From: an uncultured Methanomassiliicoccales archaeon
GTDB lineage: Archaea; Thermoplasmatota; Thermoplasmata; Methanomassiliicoccales; Methanomethylophilaceae
Direction of reading: 5' to 3'
Length of the DNA stretch: 64,000 nt
Assembly: GCA_959597175.1 (NCBI GenBank)
Contig: CAUFXM010000011.1
Coordinates: 1-64,000, forward strand
The notes beneath the pieces were generated by a model. The model was not told the origin of the DNA and did not search any database. It saw only the letters and a program-made list of their open reading frames with translations. The translations under genes were made by a program, and so were the position numbers. Shown here one piece after another: positions 43,506-51,805 of this stretch. Within the stretch, counting starts at the first letter, position 1, and each line of letters opens with the position of its first letter.

Positions 43506-44801
43506 TCAGCAGTCGTGGTTCCCGTCTTCCTTCTTCATGTACGTGTTGACGATCTTGATGGCGCACACGTCCCCGCACATGGAGCAGCCCTCGCTCTCCT
43601 CGGTGCATCCCCTGCACCTGTATCTGCGTGCCTTCTCCTCGTCGATGCAGGTGTCGAACATGGTCTCCCAGTCCAGGGCCTTCCTGGCCCTGGCCATCCT
43701 GGTGTCCCTCTCCTTTCCGATGCCCCTGCACAGGTCTCCTACGTGGGCGGCGATCTTCGATGCAATCACGCCCTCCTTCACGTCGTCCACATCCGGGAGC
43801 GAGAGGTGCTCCGCAGGCGTGAGGTAGCAAAGGAAGTCCGCTCCGTTCTGAGCGGCCACGGCGCCTCCGATGGCTCCGACGATGTGATCGTAGCCGGGGG
43901 CGATGTCGGTGACCAGCGGCCCCAGCACGTAGAACGGCGCTCCATGGCACATCCTCTTCTCGATATGCATGTTCATGGCGACCTGGTCCAGCGGGACGTG
44001 TCCCGGACCCTCGACCATCGTCTGCACCCCTGCCTCCCTGGCCCTATCCACCAGGTGCCCGAGTGTCATCAGCTCGCTGATCTGGGCCTGGTCAGAGGCG
44101 TCGTCGATGCATCCTGGTCTGAACCCGTCCCCCAGGGACAGGGTGAACTCGTACTTCCTCGCCATCTCGAGCAGGTAGTCGTAATTCCTGTAAAGGGGGT
44201 TCTCTTCGTCGTTGTGGAGGATCCACGCTGTCAGGAAGGACCCTCCTCTGGAGACCACATCCGTAATCCTCGGGGATTTGCTCAGCCATCTGACCGTCTC
44301 CCTGGTGATGCCGCAGTGGACGGTCATGAAGTCCATGCCGTCCTTCGCGTGCCTCTCGATGCCGTTGAAGATGTCATCCTCGGTCATCTCCACCACCGCG
44401 TTCCTCCTGGCAGCTGTGAGACCCGTCTGATATATCGGGACCGACCCCATCATCACGGGGCATTCCTTCAGGAGCCTGGCGCGTATCGCGTCTATGTCGC
44501 CTCCCGTGCTGAGGTCCATGACCGCGTCGGCGCCGTATCTCAGGGCGACCTGGAGCTTCTGCAGCTCCGCGTCCAGGTCCACGATGTCCCTGGACGTGCC
44601 CAGGTTCACGTTCACCTTCACGGACAGCCCTTCCCCTATTGCCGCGGGTTCGGCGTCGTGCACGGGGTTGTGCGGGGCGCAGATGCGGCCCGAGGCTATC
44701 CCGTTGCGTACGAACTCGGGGCTGACCCCTTCCTTCTCGGCGATGCTCTTCATCAGGGGGGTGACCTCCCCCCTGCGTGCGACGTCCATGATGGTGCTCA
44801 T
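43506..44801 (-). CDS. thiC: Phosphomethylpyrimidine synthase ThiC
   Basis: Radical SAM enzyme that turns aminoimidazole ribotide into HMP-P for thiamine. 431 residues from ATG 44801 (MSTIMDVARRGEVTPLM). Substrate and metal motifs VNVNLGTS, VMDLSTGGD, GSVPIYQT, HCGITRET, VEGPGHVP and APFYVLGPL are present. The C-terminal CSMCGDVCA holds the CX2CX4C-type [4Fe-4S] cysteines. The short archaeal and bacterial form, without the N-terminal extension. No TPP riboswitch was recognised upstream. Confidence 0.95.
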   Translation of the reverse strand: MSTIMDVARRGEVTPLMKSIAEKEGVSPEFVRNGIASGRICAPHNPVHDAEPAAIGEGLSVKVNVNLGTSRDIVDLDAELQKLQVALRYGADAVMDLSTGGDIDAIRARLLKECPVMMGSVPIYQTGLTAARRNAVVEMTEDDIFNGIERHAKDGMDFMTVHCGITRETVRWLSKSPRITDVVSRGGSFLTAWILHNDEENPLYRNYDYLLEMARKYEFTLSLGDGFRPGCIDDASDQAQISELMTLGHLVDRAREAGVQTMVEGPGHVPLDQVAMNMHIEKRMCHGAPFYVLGPLVTDIAPGYDHIVGAIGGAVAAQNGADFLCYLTPAEHLSLPDVDDVKEGVIASKIAAHVGDLCRGIGKERDTRMARARKALDWETMFDTCIDEEKARRYRCRGCTEESEGCSMCGDVCAIKIVNTYMKKEDGNHDC

Positions 44802-44976
44802 TGTGAATCGGCTCCGTATCGCCTGGTCCCGTCTTAATCCTTCACGAGGGCACGTGCGCATCTCCGCAGGCAATGCGGCGATGTCGCCCGCCCATGTCCG
44901 CCGAATCCGCGATCCGCCGTGGAACCCCTCCCGGAATGTTTCAGGTGCAGTCTACCCATATCCGTTCCCATATAGT

Positions 44977-45006
44977 CGCGTGTGCGCGCGTACGCGCGTA
45001 TATATA
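44977..45006. promoter_or_regulatory. 30-nt alternating pyrimidine-purine tract running into the gyrBA TATA box
   Basis: Every step from C44977 to A45006 alternates pyrimidine and purine: CGCGTGTGCGCGCGTACGCG and then CGTATATATA. Such tracts adopt Z-DNA under negative supercoiling. The right end is the TATA box (TATATAAT, 45001-45008), centred 31 bp before the gyrB ATG. A supercoil-sensing promoter for gyrase is a natural reading but is inference. Confidence 0.65.
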
Positions 45007-45034
45007 ATGCCAAGCGATAACCCCGACGATCAAC

Positions 45035-46942
45035 ATGGATGGGAGCATCAGACAAGCCGAGGGCGACTACGATGCGGACAGCATCGTGGCCCTCAAGGGT
45101 CTCGAGGCCGTGAGGAAGAGGCCGGGGATGTACATCGGTTCCACCGATGCCCGCGGTCTGCACCACATGGTCTACGAGGTCGTCGACAACGGCATAGACG
45201 AGGTGATGGCGGGCTTCGCCACCGAGGTGGACGTCACCATCAACGAGGACGGTTCTATCACCGTCGTGGACGACGGAAGGGGTATCCCGACGGGAATCAA
45301 CCACGAGGAGGGCAAGTCGGCTCTGGAGATGTGCCTGACGGACCTGCATGCCGGAGGCAAGTTCAACCAGAACAGCTACAAGGTATCCGGAGGTCTGCAC
45401 GGAGTGGGAGTCTCCGTGGTCAACGCCCTGTCCGAGAGACTGGTCGCCACGGTCTACAGGGAGGGCAAGATCTGGAGGCAGTCGTACAAGATCGGCGTCC
45501 CGGACGGCCCGGTAGAGATCATCGGGGAGTCCGACCGCCACGGGACGGAGATAACGTTCTGGCCCGACGGGGAGATGTTCGAGACAGTGGAGTTCGACTA
45601 CACCACCCTCCAGAACAGGTTCCGTAACCAGGCGTTCCTCAACAAGGAGGCGACCATCAATTTCGAGGACAGGCGCACCGGCAGGAAGGAGCGCTTCCAC
45701 TATGACGGCGGCGTCTCCGAGTTCGTCCAGTACCTGAACAGGTCCAAGACGCCCATCCATCCGATGCCCATACACTTCACGGGCGAGAGGAACGGGGTGA
45801 TGATCGACATCGCCATGCAGTGGACCGACGGGTATAACGAGGAGATTGACTCCTTTGTCAATACCATCTTCACGCCCGAGGGCGGGACGCATCTGACAGG
45901 GTTCAGGACTGCCCTCACCAAGACGATCAACGACTACGGCAAGGCGAACAACCTGCTGAAGGACACCACCCTGGAGGGCAGCGATGTCCGCGAGGGCCTC
46001 ACGGCGATTGTCAGCATCAGGATGTCCGAGCCCCAGTTCGAGGGCCAGACCAAGGCCAAGCTGGGCAGCAGCGTCGCCCAGGGCGCGGTGTCCGGCCTGA
46101 TGAACGACAAGCTCGCCGAGTACCTCCTGGAGAACCCCTCGGTGGCCCAGACCATAGTGAGGAAGGCCGTCTCGGCCTACGAGGGCCGCGAGGCGGCCAG
46201 GAAGGCGAGGGACGCCACCAGGAGGAAGTCCGCCCTGGAGAGCACGAGCCTCCCCGGGAAGCTGGCTGACTGCTCGGAGAAGGACCCCGCCAAGTGCGAG
46301 CTCTACATCGTCGAGGGGGAGTCCGCAGGCGGGAGCGCCAAGCAGGGCAGGGACCGCGCGTTCCAGGCCATACTGCCCCTGAGGGGGAAGATCCTCAACG
46401 TGGAGAAGGCCAGGCCGGACAAGCTCCTGGACCACGAGGAGATCAAGAACCTCGCCATAGCCATAGGCGGCGGCATCGGCAGGGATTTCGATGTCTCCAA
46501 GATCCGCTACCACAACATCGTCATCATGACCGATGCCGACGTGGACGGTGCGCACATCGGAACGCTCCTGCTCACGCTGTTCTACAGGCAGATGAAGCCC
46601 CTCATCGAGGCAGGCCACGTCTACATTGCCATGCCCCCGCTCTACAGGGTCTACAAAGGGAAGAAGCAGATCTACGCGTACAACGACGAGGAGATGGCCG
46701 CGGCGATGGCGGAGATCGGACAGGGGGCCAACGTCTCCAGGTACAAGGGTCTGGGAGAGATGAACCCGCAGCAGCTCTGGGAGACCACCATGAACCCCGA
46801 GACCAGGATCATGAAGAAGGTTACCATCGAGGACGGGATGATCGCGGACCAGCTGTTCTCCGTCCTGATGGGCGACGATGTCGAGCCCCGCAGGGAGTAC
46901 ATAATCGAGCACGCCCACGAGGTCGTCAACCTGGATGTGTGA
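45035..46942 (+). CDS. gyrB: DNA gyrase subunit B
   Basis: ATPase subunit of bacterial-type gyrase, 635 residues. GHKL motifs: VVDNGIDEVMAG, VDDGRGIPTG and KVSGGLHGVGVSVVNAL. TOPRIM motifs: VEGESAGGSAKQGRD and MTDADVDGAHIGTLLL. The C-terminal tail YKGLGEMNPQQLWETTM is standard. The short form lacks the ~170-residue insertion of enterobacterial GyrB. Promoter with TATATAAT and no ribosome-binding site; gyrA follows after 4 nt. Euryarchaeal gyrases are known to derive from bacteria. Confidence 0.97.
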   Translation: MDGSIRQAEGDYDADSIVALKGLEAVRKRPGMYIGSTDARGLHHMVYEVVDNGIDEVMAGFATEVDVTINEDGSITVVDDGRGIPTGINHEEGKSALEMCLTDLHAGGKFNQNSYKVSGGLHGVGVSVVNALSERLVATVYREGKIWRQSYKIGVPDGPVEIIGESDRHGTEITFWPDGEMFETVEFDYTTLQNRFRNQAFLNKEATINFEDRRTGRKERFHYDGGVSEFVQYLNRSKTPIHPMPIHFTGERNGVMIDIAMQWTDGYNEEIDSFVNTIFTPEGGTHLTGFRTALTKTINDYGKANNLLKDTTLEGSDVREGLTAIVSIRMSEPQFEGQTKAKLGSSVAQGAVSGLMNDKLAEYLLENPSVAQTIVRKAVSAYEGREAARKARDATRRKSALESTSLPGKLADCSEKDPAKCELYIVEGESAGGSAKQGRDRAFQAILPLRGKILNVEKARPDKLLDHEEIKNLAIAIGGGIGRDFDVSKIRYHNIVIMTDADVDGAHIGTLLLTLFYRQMKPLIEAGHVYIAMPPLYRVYKGKKQIYAYNDEEMAAAMAEIGQGANVSRYKGLGEMNPQQLWETTMNPETRIMKKVTIEDGMIADQLFSVLMGDDVEPRREYIIEHAHEVVNLDV

Positions 46943-46946
46943 TACC

Positions 46947-49415
46947 ATGGACGGAGAGAGGAAGCTCATAATCCAGCCCATCGAGAGGGAGATGCACCGC
47001 TCGTACATCGACTACTCCATGAGCGTCATCGTCGGGAGGGCGCTCCCGGACGTCAGGGACGGTCTCAAGCCTGTCCACAGGAAGATCATGTACGCCATGT
47101 CCGAGCTCGGGCTGGTGTACAACAGGCCCCACAAGAAGTCCGCGACCGTGGTCGGAGAGGTCCTGGGTAAGTACCACCCCCACGGGGACATCGCGGCATA
47201 CGATGCCATGGTGAGGATGGCCCAGCCGTTCTCGCTCAGGTATCCGCTCGTGGACGGCCAGGGGAACTTCGGTTCCGTGGACGGCGACCCGCCCGCGGCT
47301 ATGCGTTACACCGAGGCGCGCCTGTCCAAGGTGGCCAGCGACCTGCTGGCCGATCTGGACAAGGACACCGTGGACATGGTTGATAACTACGACGGGTCGC
47401 TGAAGGAGCCGTCCGTCCTGCCGTCCAAGTTCCCCAACCTGCTGGTCAACGGATCGGACGGGATAGCCGTCGGGATGGCCACCAAGATGCCCCCTCACAA
47501 CCTCAGGGAGGTCTGCGACGCGATCGTGTACACAGTCGACCATCCGGAGGCCACCCTGGAGGAGCTCATGCAGTTCATCAAGGGCCCAGACTTCCCCACA
47601 GGTGGGACGATCTACGGCATCGGGGGGATCCGCTCCGCCTACGAGACCGGCCGCGGAAGGCTCAAGGTCAGGTCCAACACGCACATCGAGGAGATGGACA
47701 ACGGCAAGGAGAGGATCATCGTCGACGAGATCCCCTACCAGGTGAACAAGGCCCAGCTCATCGCCCAGATCGCCGACCGCGTGAAGGACAAGGAGATCGA
47801 GGGGATAACCGATCTCCGCGACGAGTCCGACAGGCACGGGATGCGCATCGTGATCGAGCTGCACAGGGACGCCCTGTCCAGCGTGGTGCTGGAGAACCTG
47901 TTCAAGAAGACCAACATGGAGGTCACATACGGCATCATCAACATCGCGCTGGTGGACAACAGGCCCACCACGCTCAGCCTGAAGGCCCTCATCACCCACT
48001 ACATCGCCCACAGGAAGGACGTCGTGGTCCGCAGGACCAGGTACGACCTGGCGCAGGCCGAGAAGAGGTTCCACATCCTGGAGGGCCTGATGAAGGCCAT
48101 CGACATGCTGGACGAGACGATCGCCCTCATCAGGGAGTCGTCCAACGCCGAGGAGGCCAACACCGGCCTGCAGTCGCTGCTCGGCATCGACTACGAGCAG
48201 GCGAAGGCCATCCTGGACATGAGGCTCCAGAAGCTCACGGGCCTGGAGCTCAACTCCATCAGGGAGGAGTACGACCAGCTGAAGGCTCTGATGGAGGACC
48301 TGAGGGACATCCTGGCCAACGAGTCCAGGGTCCTGTCCATAATCAAGTCCGAGACCGAGGAGATGAAGGAGACCTACGGGGACGACCGCAGGACCGTCAT
48401 CGACCCCAACGCCATCGACACGGACGAGGAGGACCTCATCCCCAGGGAGCAGGTCGTCATCACGATCTCGGCTGACAACTACATCAAGAGGATCCCGCTG
48501 AGCACGTACAGGCAGCAGTCCCGCGGAGGGGTCGGGCTGACGGCGATGCAGACCAAGGAGGAGGACCATGTCGCGTCCATGTTCGTCACGTCCTCCCACG
48601 ACTACGTGATGTTCATAACCAACCACGGCAGGCTGCACTGGCTCAAGGGCTACCGCGTCCCGGAGGGAAGCAGGCAGTCCAAGGGAAAGCCGATAGTCAA
48701 CCTGCTGTCGGACCTGGAGGAGGGCGAGAAGGTGGTGAACACCATCTGCGCCTCCGGATTCCCAGAGGACAGGTACCTGGTGTTCTGCACCAGGAACGGA
48801 CTGTTCAAGAAGACCTCCCTCTCCGCCTACGGAAACGTCCGCTCCAAGGGCATCAAGGCCATAAGGCTGGACGAGGACGACGAGCTCATTGAGACGGACA
48901 TAACCGACGGGGGCGACGAGATCATCATCGCCTCCGCGGACGGGCTGGCGGTGAGGTTCGACGAGGCGGATGCCCGCCCCACGGGCAGGGACACCATGGG
49001 GGTGAAGGGGATGACCCTCAACCCAGGCGACAGGGTGGTGTCCATGGCCGTCGTGAAGCCCGGCGACCGCCTCCTGACGGTGTCCGAGAACGGCTACGGG
49101 AAGATCTCCGACGTGGACGACTACCGCAGGACCCACCGCGGCGGCAAGGGCGTCATAACGATCAAGACCGACGAGCGCAACGGCCATGTCGTGAGCGTCA
49201 GGAAGGTCCGCCAGGGGGACCAGCTGATGCTCACGTCCGCCTCCGGGAAGATCATCCGCATGGACACCGACGAGATCCGCGAGACCGGACGCAACGCCAA
49301 GGGCGTGAGGATCATGGACCTCCGCAACGGGGACAAGGTCGTGGCCGTGGAGCCCGTGATGACCGAGCAGCAGGAGGAGGACATAGAATCCTCCGCGGAG
49401 GCGGCGGACCAATGA
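46947..49415 (+). CDS. gyrA: DNA gyrase subunit A
   Basis: DNA-cleaving subunit, 822 residues from ATG 46947. The active-site Tyr is Y121 in AAMRYTEARLSK. Six blade-like repeats form the C-terminal pinwheel (about residues 500-800). The GyrA box reads QSRGGVG at residues 524-530, a variant of QRRGGKG, so DNA wrapping and negative supercoiling are likely kept. An acidic tail ends the protein (EQQEEDIESS). Confidence 0.96.
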   Translation: MDGERKLIIQPIEREMHRSYIDYSMSVIVGRALPDVRDGLKPVHRKIMYAMSELGLVYNRPHKKSATVVGEVLGKYHPHGDIAAYDAMVRMAQPFSLRYPLVDGQGNFGSVDGDPPAAMRYTEARLSKVASDLLADLDKDTVDMVDNYDGSLKEPSVLPSKFPNLLVNGSDGIAVGMATKMPPHNLREVCDAIVYTVDHPEATLEELMQFIKGPDFPTGGTIYGIGGIRSAYETGRGRLKVRSNTHIEEMDNGKERIIVDEIPYQVNKAQLIAQIADRVKDKEIEGITDLRDESDRHGMRIVIELHRDALSSVVLENLFKKTNMEVTYGIINIALVDNRPTTLSLKALITHYIAHRKDVVVRRTRYDLAQAEKRFHILEGLMKAIDMLDETIALIRESSNAEEANTGLQSLLGIDYEQAKAILDMRLQKLTGLELNSIREEYDQLKALMEDLRDILANESRVLSIIKSETEEMKETYGDDRRTVIDPNAIDTDEEDLIPREQVVITISADNYIKRIPLSTYRQQSRGGVGLTAMQTKEEDHVASMFVTSSHDYVMFITNHGRLHWLKGYRVPEGSRQSKGKPIVNLLSDLEEGEKVVNTICASGFPEDRYLVFCTRNGLFKKTSLSAYGNVRSKGIKAIRLDEDDELIETDITDGGDEIIIASADGLAVRFDEADARPTGRDTMGVKGMTLNPGDRVVSMAVVKPGDRLLTVSENGYGKISDVDDYRRTHRGGKGVITIKTDERNGHVVSVRKVRQGDQLMLTSASGKIIRMDTDEIRETGRNAKGVRIMDLRNGDKVVAVEPVMTEQQEEDIESSAEAADQ

Positions 49416-49419
49416 CCCA

Positions 49420-49446
49420 GACGGGGGCGTTCGGGACGTCCCCGTC
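49420..49446 (+). terminator. GC-rich hairpin after gyrA
   Basis: GACGGGG pairs with CCCCGTC around a 13-nt loop that can be shortened by further GCG/CGT pairing. It starts 4 nt after the gyrA stop codon. There is no T-run, so it may stabilise the 3' end rather than terminate by itself. Confidence 0.45.
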
Positions 49447-49452
49447 GTAACC

Positions 49453-49460
49453 TTTATAAT
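49453..49460 (+). promoter_or_regulatory. TATA box of tRNA-Phe
   Basis: TTTATAAT lies 26-33 bp before the tRNA-Phe, the same spacing as for the tRNA-Thr. Confidence 0.65.
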
Positions 49461-49485
49461 CGGAATGCACTTAGGGGGGAAATAC

Positions 49486-49561
49486 GCCGTGGTAACTCAG
49501 TTGGGAGAGTGCAAGACTGAAGATCTTGAAGTCGCTGGTTCGAGCCCGGCTCACGGCACCA
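49486..49561 (+). tRNA. tRNA-Phe (anticodon GAA)
   Basis: Cloverleaf with acceptor GCCGTGG/TCACGGC, D arm ACTC/GAGT, anticodon stem CAAGA/TCTTG with loop CTGAAGA (GAA), T arm GCTGG/CCGGC with loop TTCGAGC, discriminator A and an encoded CCA. No intron. Confidence 0.97.
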
Positions 49562-49591
49562 TCTCTTCTACACATCTCGGGATGACCCCTC

Positions 49592-49753
49592 ATGGAGCCC
49601 GACCGCGTATTCATCGACATCCGCACCTGCGACCTCACCCTGTCACAGGTCATGAGCGAGATCGCGAAGCTCCAGTCGGAGTATCCGGAGTATGAGATAT
49701 TCATGGACGGGGACGCCTACGCCATCGTCGGCAGGCGCAGGACGCAGAGGTGA
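49592..49753 (+). CDS. 53-residue hypothetical protein upstream of DUF531
   Basis: MEPDRVFIDIRTCDLTLSQV and onward, ending in GRRRTQR. The predicted pattern is strand-helix-strand-strand (MSEIAKLQSEYPEYEIFMDG DAYAIVG split as helix then two strands). It starts 31 nt after tRNA-Phe and ends 4 nt before DUF531, so it probably belongs to one unit with DUF531. I do not recognise a family. Codon use matches its neighbours. Confidence 0.65.
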   Translation: MEPDRVFIDIRTCDLTLSQVMSEIAKLQSEYPEYEIFMDGDAYAIVGRRRTQR

Positions 49754-49757
49754 GCGG

Positions 49758-50303
49758 ATGGGTCGCGGCAGGATCACGATAGGGCTGTACAACTCTTACG
49801 ACCAGAACTTCAGGGAGCCCCACAGGCGCGTGATCGCCCGGGCCGGGGACCTGGCGAGGGCGTACGACATGGGTCTGGCACTGTTCGGGTTCCCGATCCC
49901 CGAGGACGCCCGCACGCCCATGGAGATCGCCGAGTGGGTCGCCGGCACCACCAGCATCGGGGGTCACGGGAGGAACTTCCTGGAGATGGCAGAGGCGGGC
50001 AGGTTCCAGTGCTTCCCGTATCCCGGCAAGGGGTTCCCGCCCCAGCTGGGGGAGGTCATCCTCACCACCAGCAAGCCCGACCCCAAGCGGCAGATGTCCC
50101 TCTCGGAGGCCGTCTCGATGGTGGAGCGCGGCCAGAGCGTCACGCTTCTGTTCGGCATAGGCCCGCACGGGGTCCCGAAGGCCGCAGCTTCGATCCCCAG
50201 GTACAACCTGGACATCACGCCGGGCGGGTTCTCGCTGGAGACGTGCACCGCCCTCGGAGCGGTATGCGGGGCGTTCGCGACGAGGATCGGATCGATCCTG
50301 TGA
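49758..50303 (+). CDS. DUF531 family protein
   Basis: 181 residues. ITIGLYNSYDQNFREPHRRV at the start, then FGFPIPEDARTPMEIA, LTTSKPDPKRQMSL and LLFGIGPHGVPKAA. These fit the archaeal DUF531 family, whose fold has been compared with SPOUT-like RNA methyltransferases because of the knotted-looking Gly-rich C-terminal region; that last point is from memory. Function unknown. Confidence 0.78.
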   Translation: MGRGRITIGLYNSYDQNFREPHRRVIARAGDLARAYDMGLALFGFPIPEDARTPMEIAEWVAGTTSIGGHGRNFLEMAEAGRFQCFPYPGKGFPPQLGEVILTTSKPDPKRQMSLSEAVSMVERGQSVTLLFGIGPHGVPKAAASIPRYNLDITPGGFSLETCTALGAVCGAFATRIGSIL

Positions 50304-50321
50304 CGGACAGCATCCGCTGTG

Positions 50322-50328
50322 CTTAAAT
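50322..50328 (+). promoter_or_regulatory. TATA box of the parvulin gene
   Basis: CTTAAAT centred 27 bp before ATG 50352, which supports a leaderless start and excludes the in-frame codons upstream. Confidence 0.55.
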
Positions 50329-51567
50329 CCAGGTCGACGGTATGCCGTCGCATGGTAAGACAGGCACGCTGTTCCCACATCCTCGTGGACACCTACCCGG
50401 AGGCCCTGGACCTCCAGAACAGGGTCTACGCGGGCGAGAACTTCGCCACCCTGGCGGCCCAGTACTCCAAGTGCCCCTCCGGAAGGAACGGCGGGGACCT
50501 CGGCTGGTTCGGCCGCGGCCAGATGGTGAAGCCCTTCGAGGACGCCGCTTTCTCCTACAATCCCGGCGACATGACGATCGTCCAGACACAGTTCGGCTGG
50601 CACCTGATCTACGTCTACGGGCAGAGGTGAGCCTCGCACAAACCAGAACGGCGGGGGCGATCCCCCGTCGGAGCCTCCTGTGCTCCATGGCGTCCATCGC
50701 CTTGTCCAGGATGCCCTTCTTGCGCTCGGATATCATGGTCAGGTAGAACCTGTGCTGCAGAGGGGTCAGCCCCGGCGTGTCATCGAGGATCCCCTCGATC
50801 CTGTCCATGTCGATGTGCCTGTGCAGCCTCGCCAGGGCGGCGTCGCACTCGTAGTTCTCCAGGGACGTGATGTACTCGTAGTAGCATATCCTGGCACGGT
50901 CGATCATGAGCGTGGACTTGGGGAACAGCCTGACCCTGTCGTCTATCTCCGAAGGGCTGGACAGGACCCTCTCCATCCCCTTGTCGTCCAGCTGCGGGAA
51001 CAGGCAGGACCCGCAGTCGTACACCGGCGCTATGTCGGCATGCTTGATCTTCTCGTTCACCAGCACGCCCCAGTTCCCGTTGTGGCGGTCGAAGTTGGCA
51101 AGCAGCGCATCCACGATGAACTGGTCCCAGAAGAACGTCCTCAGCCTGTCGGAGATTATGAGGCGCTGCTCGTCTATGGCGCTCAGAATGGACGCCAGGT
51201 CGGTGCTGTAGCCGTCCACGGTGTCGCTCAGACAGGTGTTCTTCAGATGGGCGAACTCCATGAGCCTCCGGTCCCCCTCCGTGAAGTCCCTGCACGCCAC
51301 GACGTTCCATGATCCGCCCTGTTCGTCCGTGAACGTTCCCAGGAGGGTCTCCTGGGCGGGGATCCCGATTGACTGGAAGACGTGACAGGCGATGTACTCC
51401 GTGAGATAGGAGTTGATGTAGTTGAGGTCGGAGATGGCACCCGGGCTCGGCGGGAACTTCAGCATGTAGCCGTGCCCCTTGTAGATCACGTTGATCTTGT
51501 TTCCGCTGGCACCGCCGTATGCGCGGTAGTCGTTCCTCTCGCATTCGCTGAAGTCGATTGGTTCCAT
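50323..51567 (-). CDS. HipA/CtkA-like kinase with lost stop codon
   Basis: From ATG 51567, MEPIDFSECERNDYRAYGGA. Motifs: YMLKFPPSPG (ATP-binding Lys), GIPAQETLLGT, VACRDFTEGD, catalytic loop LLANFDRHNGNWGVLV and PVYDCGSCLFPQ. This is the HipA-like family common in gut Firmicutes. Family members end soon after RKKGILDKAMDAME, near 50685, but here no stop occurs and the frame runs ~115 Arg/Pro/Ser-rich residues through antisense of the parvulin gene to 50323. Either the stop was lost or there is a frameshift. Its partner ORF lies directly upstream, next to purM. Confidence 0.72.
   Translation of the reverse strand: MEPIDFSECERNDYRAYGGASGNKINVIYKGHGYMLKFPPSPGAISDLNYINSYLTEYIACHVFQSIGIPAQETLLGTFTDEQGGSWNVVACRDFTEGDRRLMEFAHLKNTCLSDTVDGYSTDLASILSAIDEQRLIISDRLRTFFWDQFIVDALLANFDRHNGNWGVLVNEKIKHADIAPVYDCGSCLFPQLDDKGMERVLSSPSEIDDRVRLFPKSTLMIDRARICYYEYITSLENYECDAALARLHRHIDMDRIEGILDDTPGLTPLQHRFYLTMISERKKGILDKAMDAMEHRRLRRGIAPAVLVCARLTSARRRRSGASRTVSGRSSCRRDCRRKRRPRRASPSGRGRTSRGPRRSFRRGTWSTGPPGWRSSRPRRPCSGGPGPPGRCPRGCGNSVPVLPCDGIPSTWI
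50352..50630 (+). CDS. Single-domain parvulin peptidyl-prolyl isomerase
   Basis: 92 residues, the minimal cytosolic PpiC/parvulin fold. ARCSHILVDTYPEA, FATLAAQYSKCPSGRNGGDLGWF and GWHLIYVYGQR contain the active-site His, Cys/Ser and Phe positions. No signal peptide. It speeds proline isomerisation during folding. It is convergent with the HipA-like gene whose open frame reads antisense across it. Confidence 0.93.
   Translation: MVRQARCSHILVDTYPEALDLQNRVYAGENFATLAAQYSKCPSGRNGGDLGWFGRGQMVKPFEDAAFSYNPGDMTIVQTQFGWHLIYVYGQR
50649..50670. terminator. GC-rich hairpin between convergent genes
   Basis: CGGCGGGGG and CCCCCGTCG pair around CGAT, with one G-T wobble. It lies 19 nt after the parvulin stop and where the HipA-like gene would be expected to end. 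It could serve both strands. It is encoded as LRRGIAPAV in the HipA-like frame, so it marks the point where family resemblance stops. Confidence 0.45.
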
Positions 51568-51805
51568 CGTTGTCACCGTATCCGAAGAGGTACTTCGCAC
51601 GGAGGTATCCGGCACGTTCCGCAGTGATGTACCCGGCCCACATGTTCGCGTTTATCGCCCCGTAGAGTTCCCCCCAGAGGCAGTCGAGGACGGGGGAGTG
51701 GCTGGCGACCCCCTCCTTGAACTCGTCTATCGCCCGGGCTATGTCGGGAGGGAGGTCCTCCTCGTACCGACGTTCCGGATCCTCGTCGCAATCAGTAGTG
51801 GTCAT
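51566..51805 (-). CDS. Small partner protein upstream of the HipA-like kinase (3' end uncertain)
   Basis: About 75-80 residues from ATG 51805 (MTTTDCDEDPERRYEEDLPP). CLWGELYGAINANMWAGYIT and AERAGYLRAKYLFGYGD match the short proteins that precede HipA-like kinases in gut Firmicutes, where they end within a few residues of the KYL motif. Here the frame has no stop and reads on across the kinase gene; a TGA is present in another frame at about 51575. The end given is where the kinase ATG begins. The start lies within the last codons of purM. Confidence 0.55.

Noticed and set aside
40984..43950. 988-residue minus-strand open frame, and similar long antisense frames at 227-1693, 46926-49412 and 44834-47008
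   Set aside because: They lie opposite well-supported genes (endonuclease IV/regulator, atpA, gyrA, gyrB), have low-complexity Arg/Gly/Leu/Val content and no domain. Long stop-free frames are expected opposite GC-rich coding sequence.
44802..44960. Possible TPP riboswitch upstream of thiC
   Set aside because: I looked for the conserved CTGAGA and GGAA/ACC-type core on the minus strand and did not find it.
50323..51567. Pyrrolysine (UAG) read-through as an explanation for the long HipA-like frame
   Set aside because: The extended frame contains no internal TAG; the stop is simply absent, so read-through of an amber codon is not needed.
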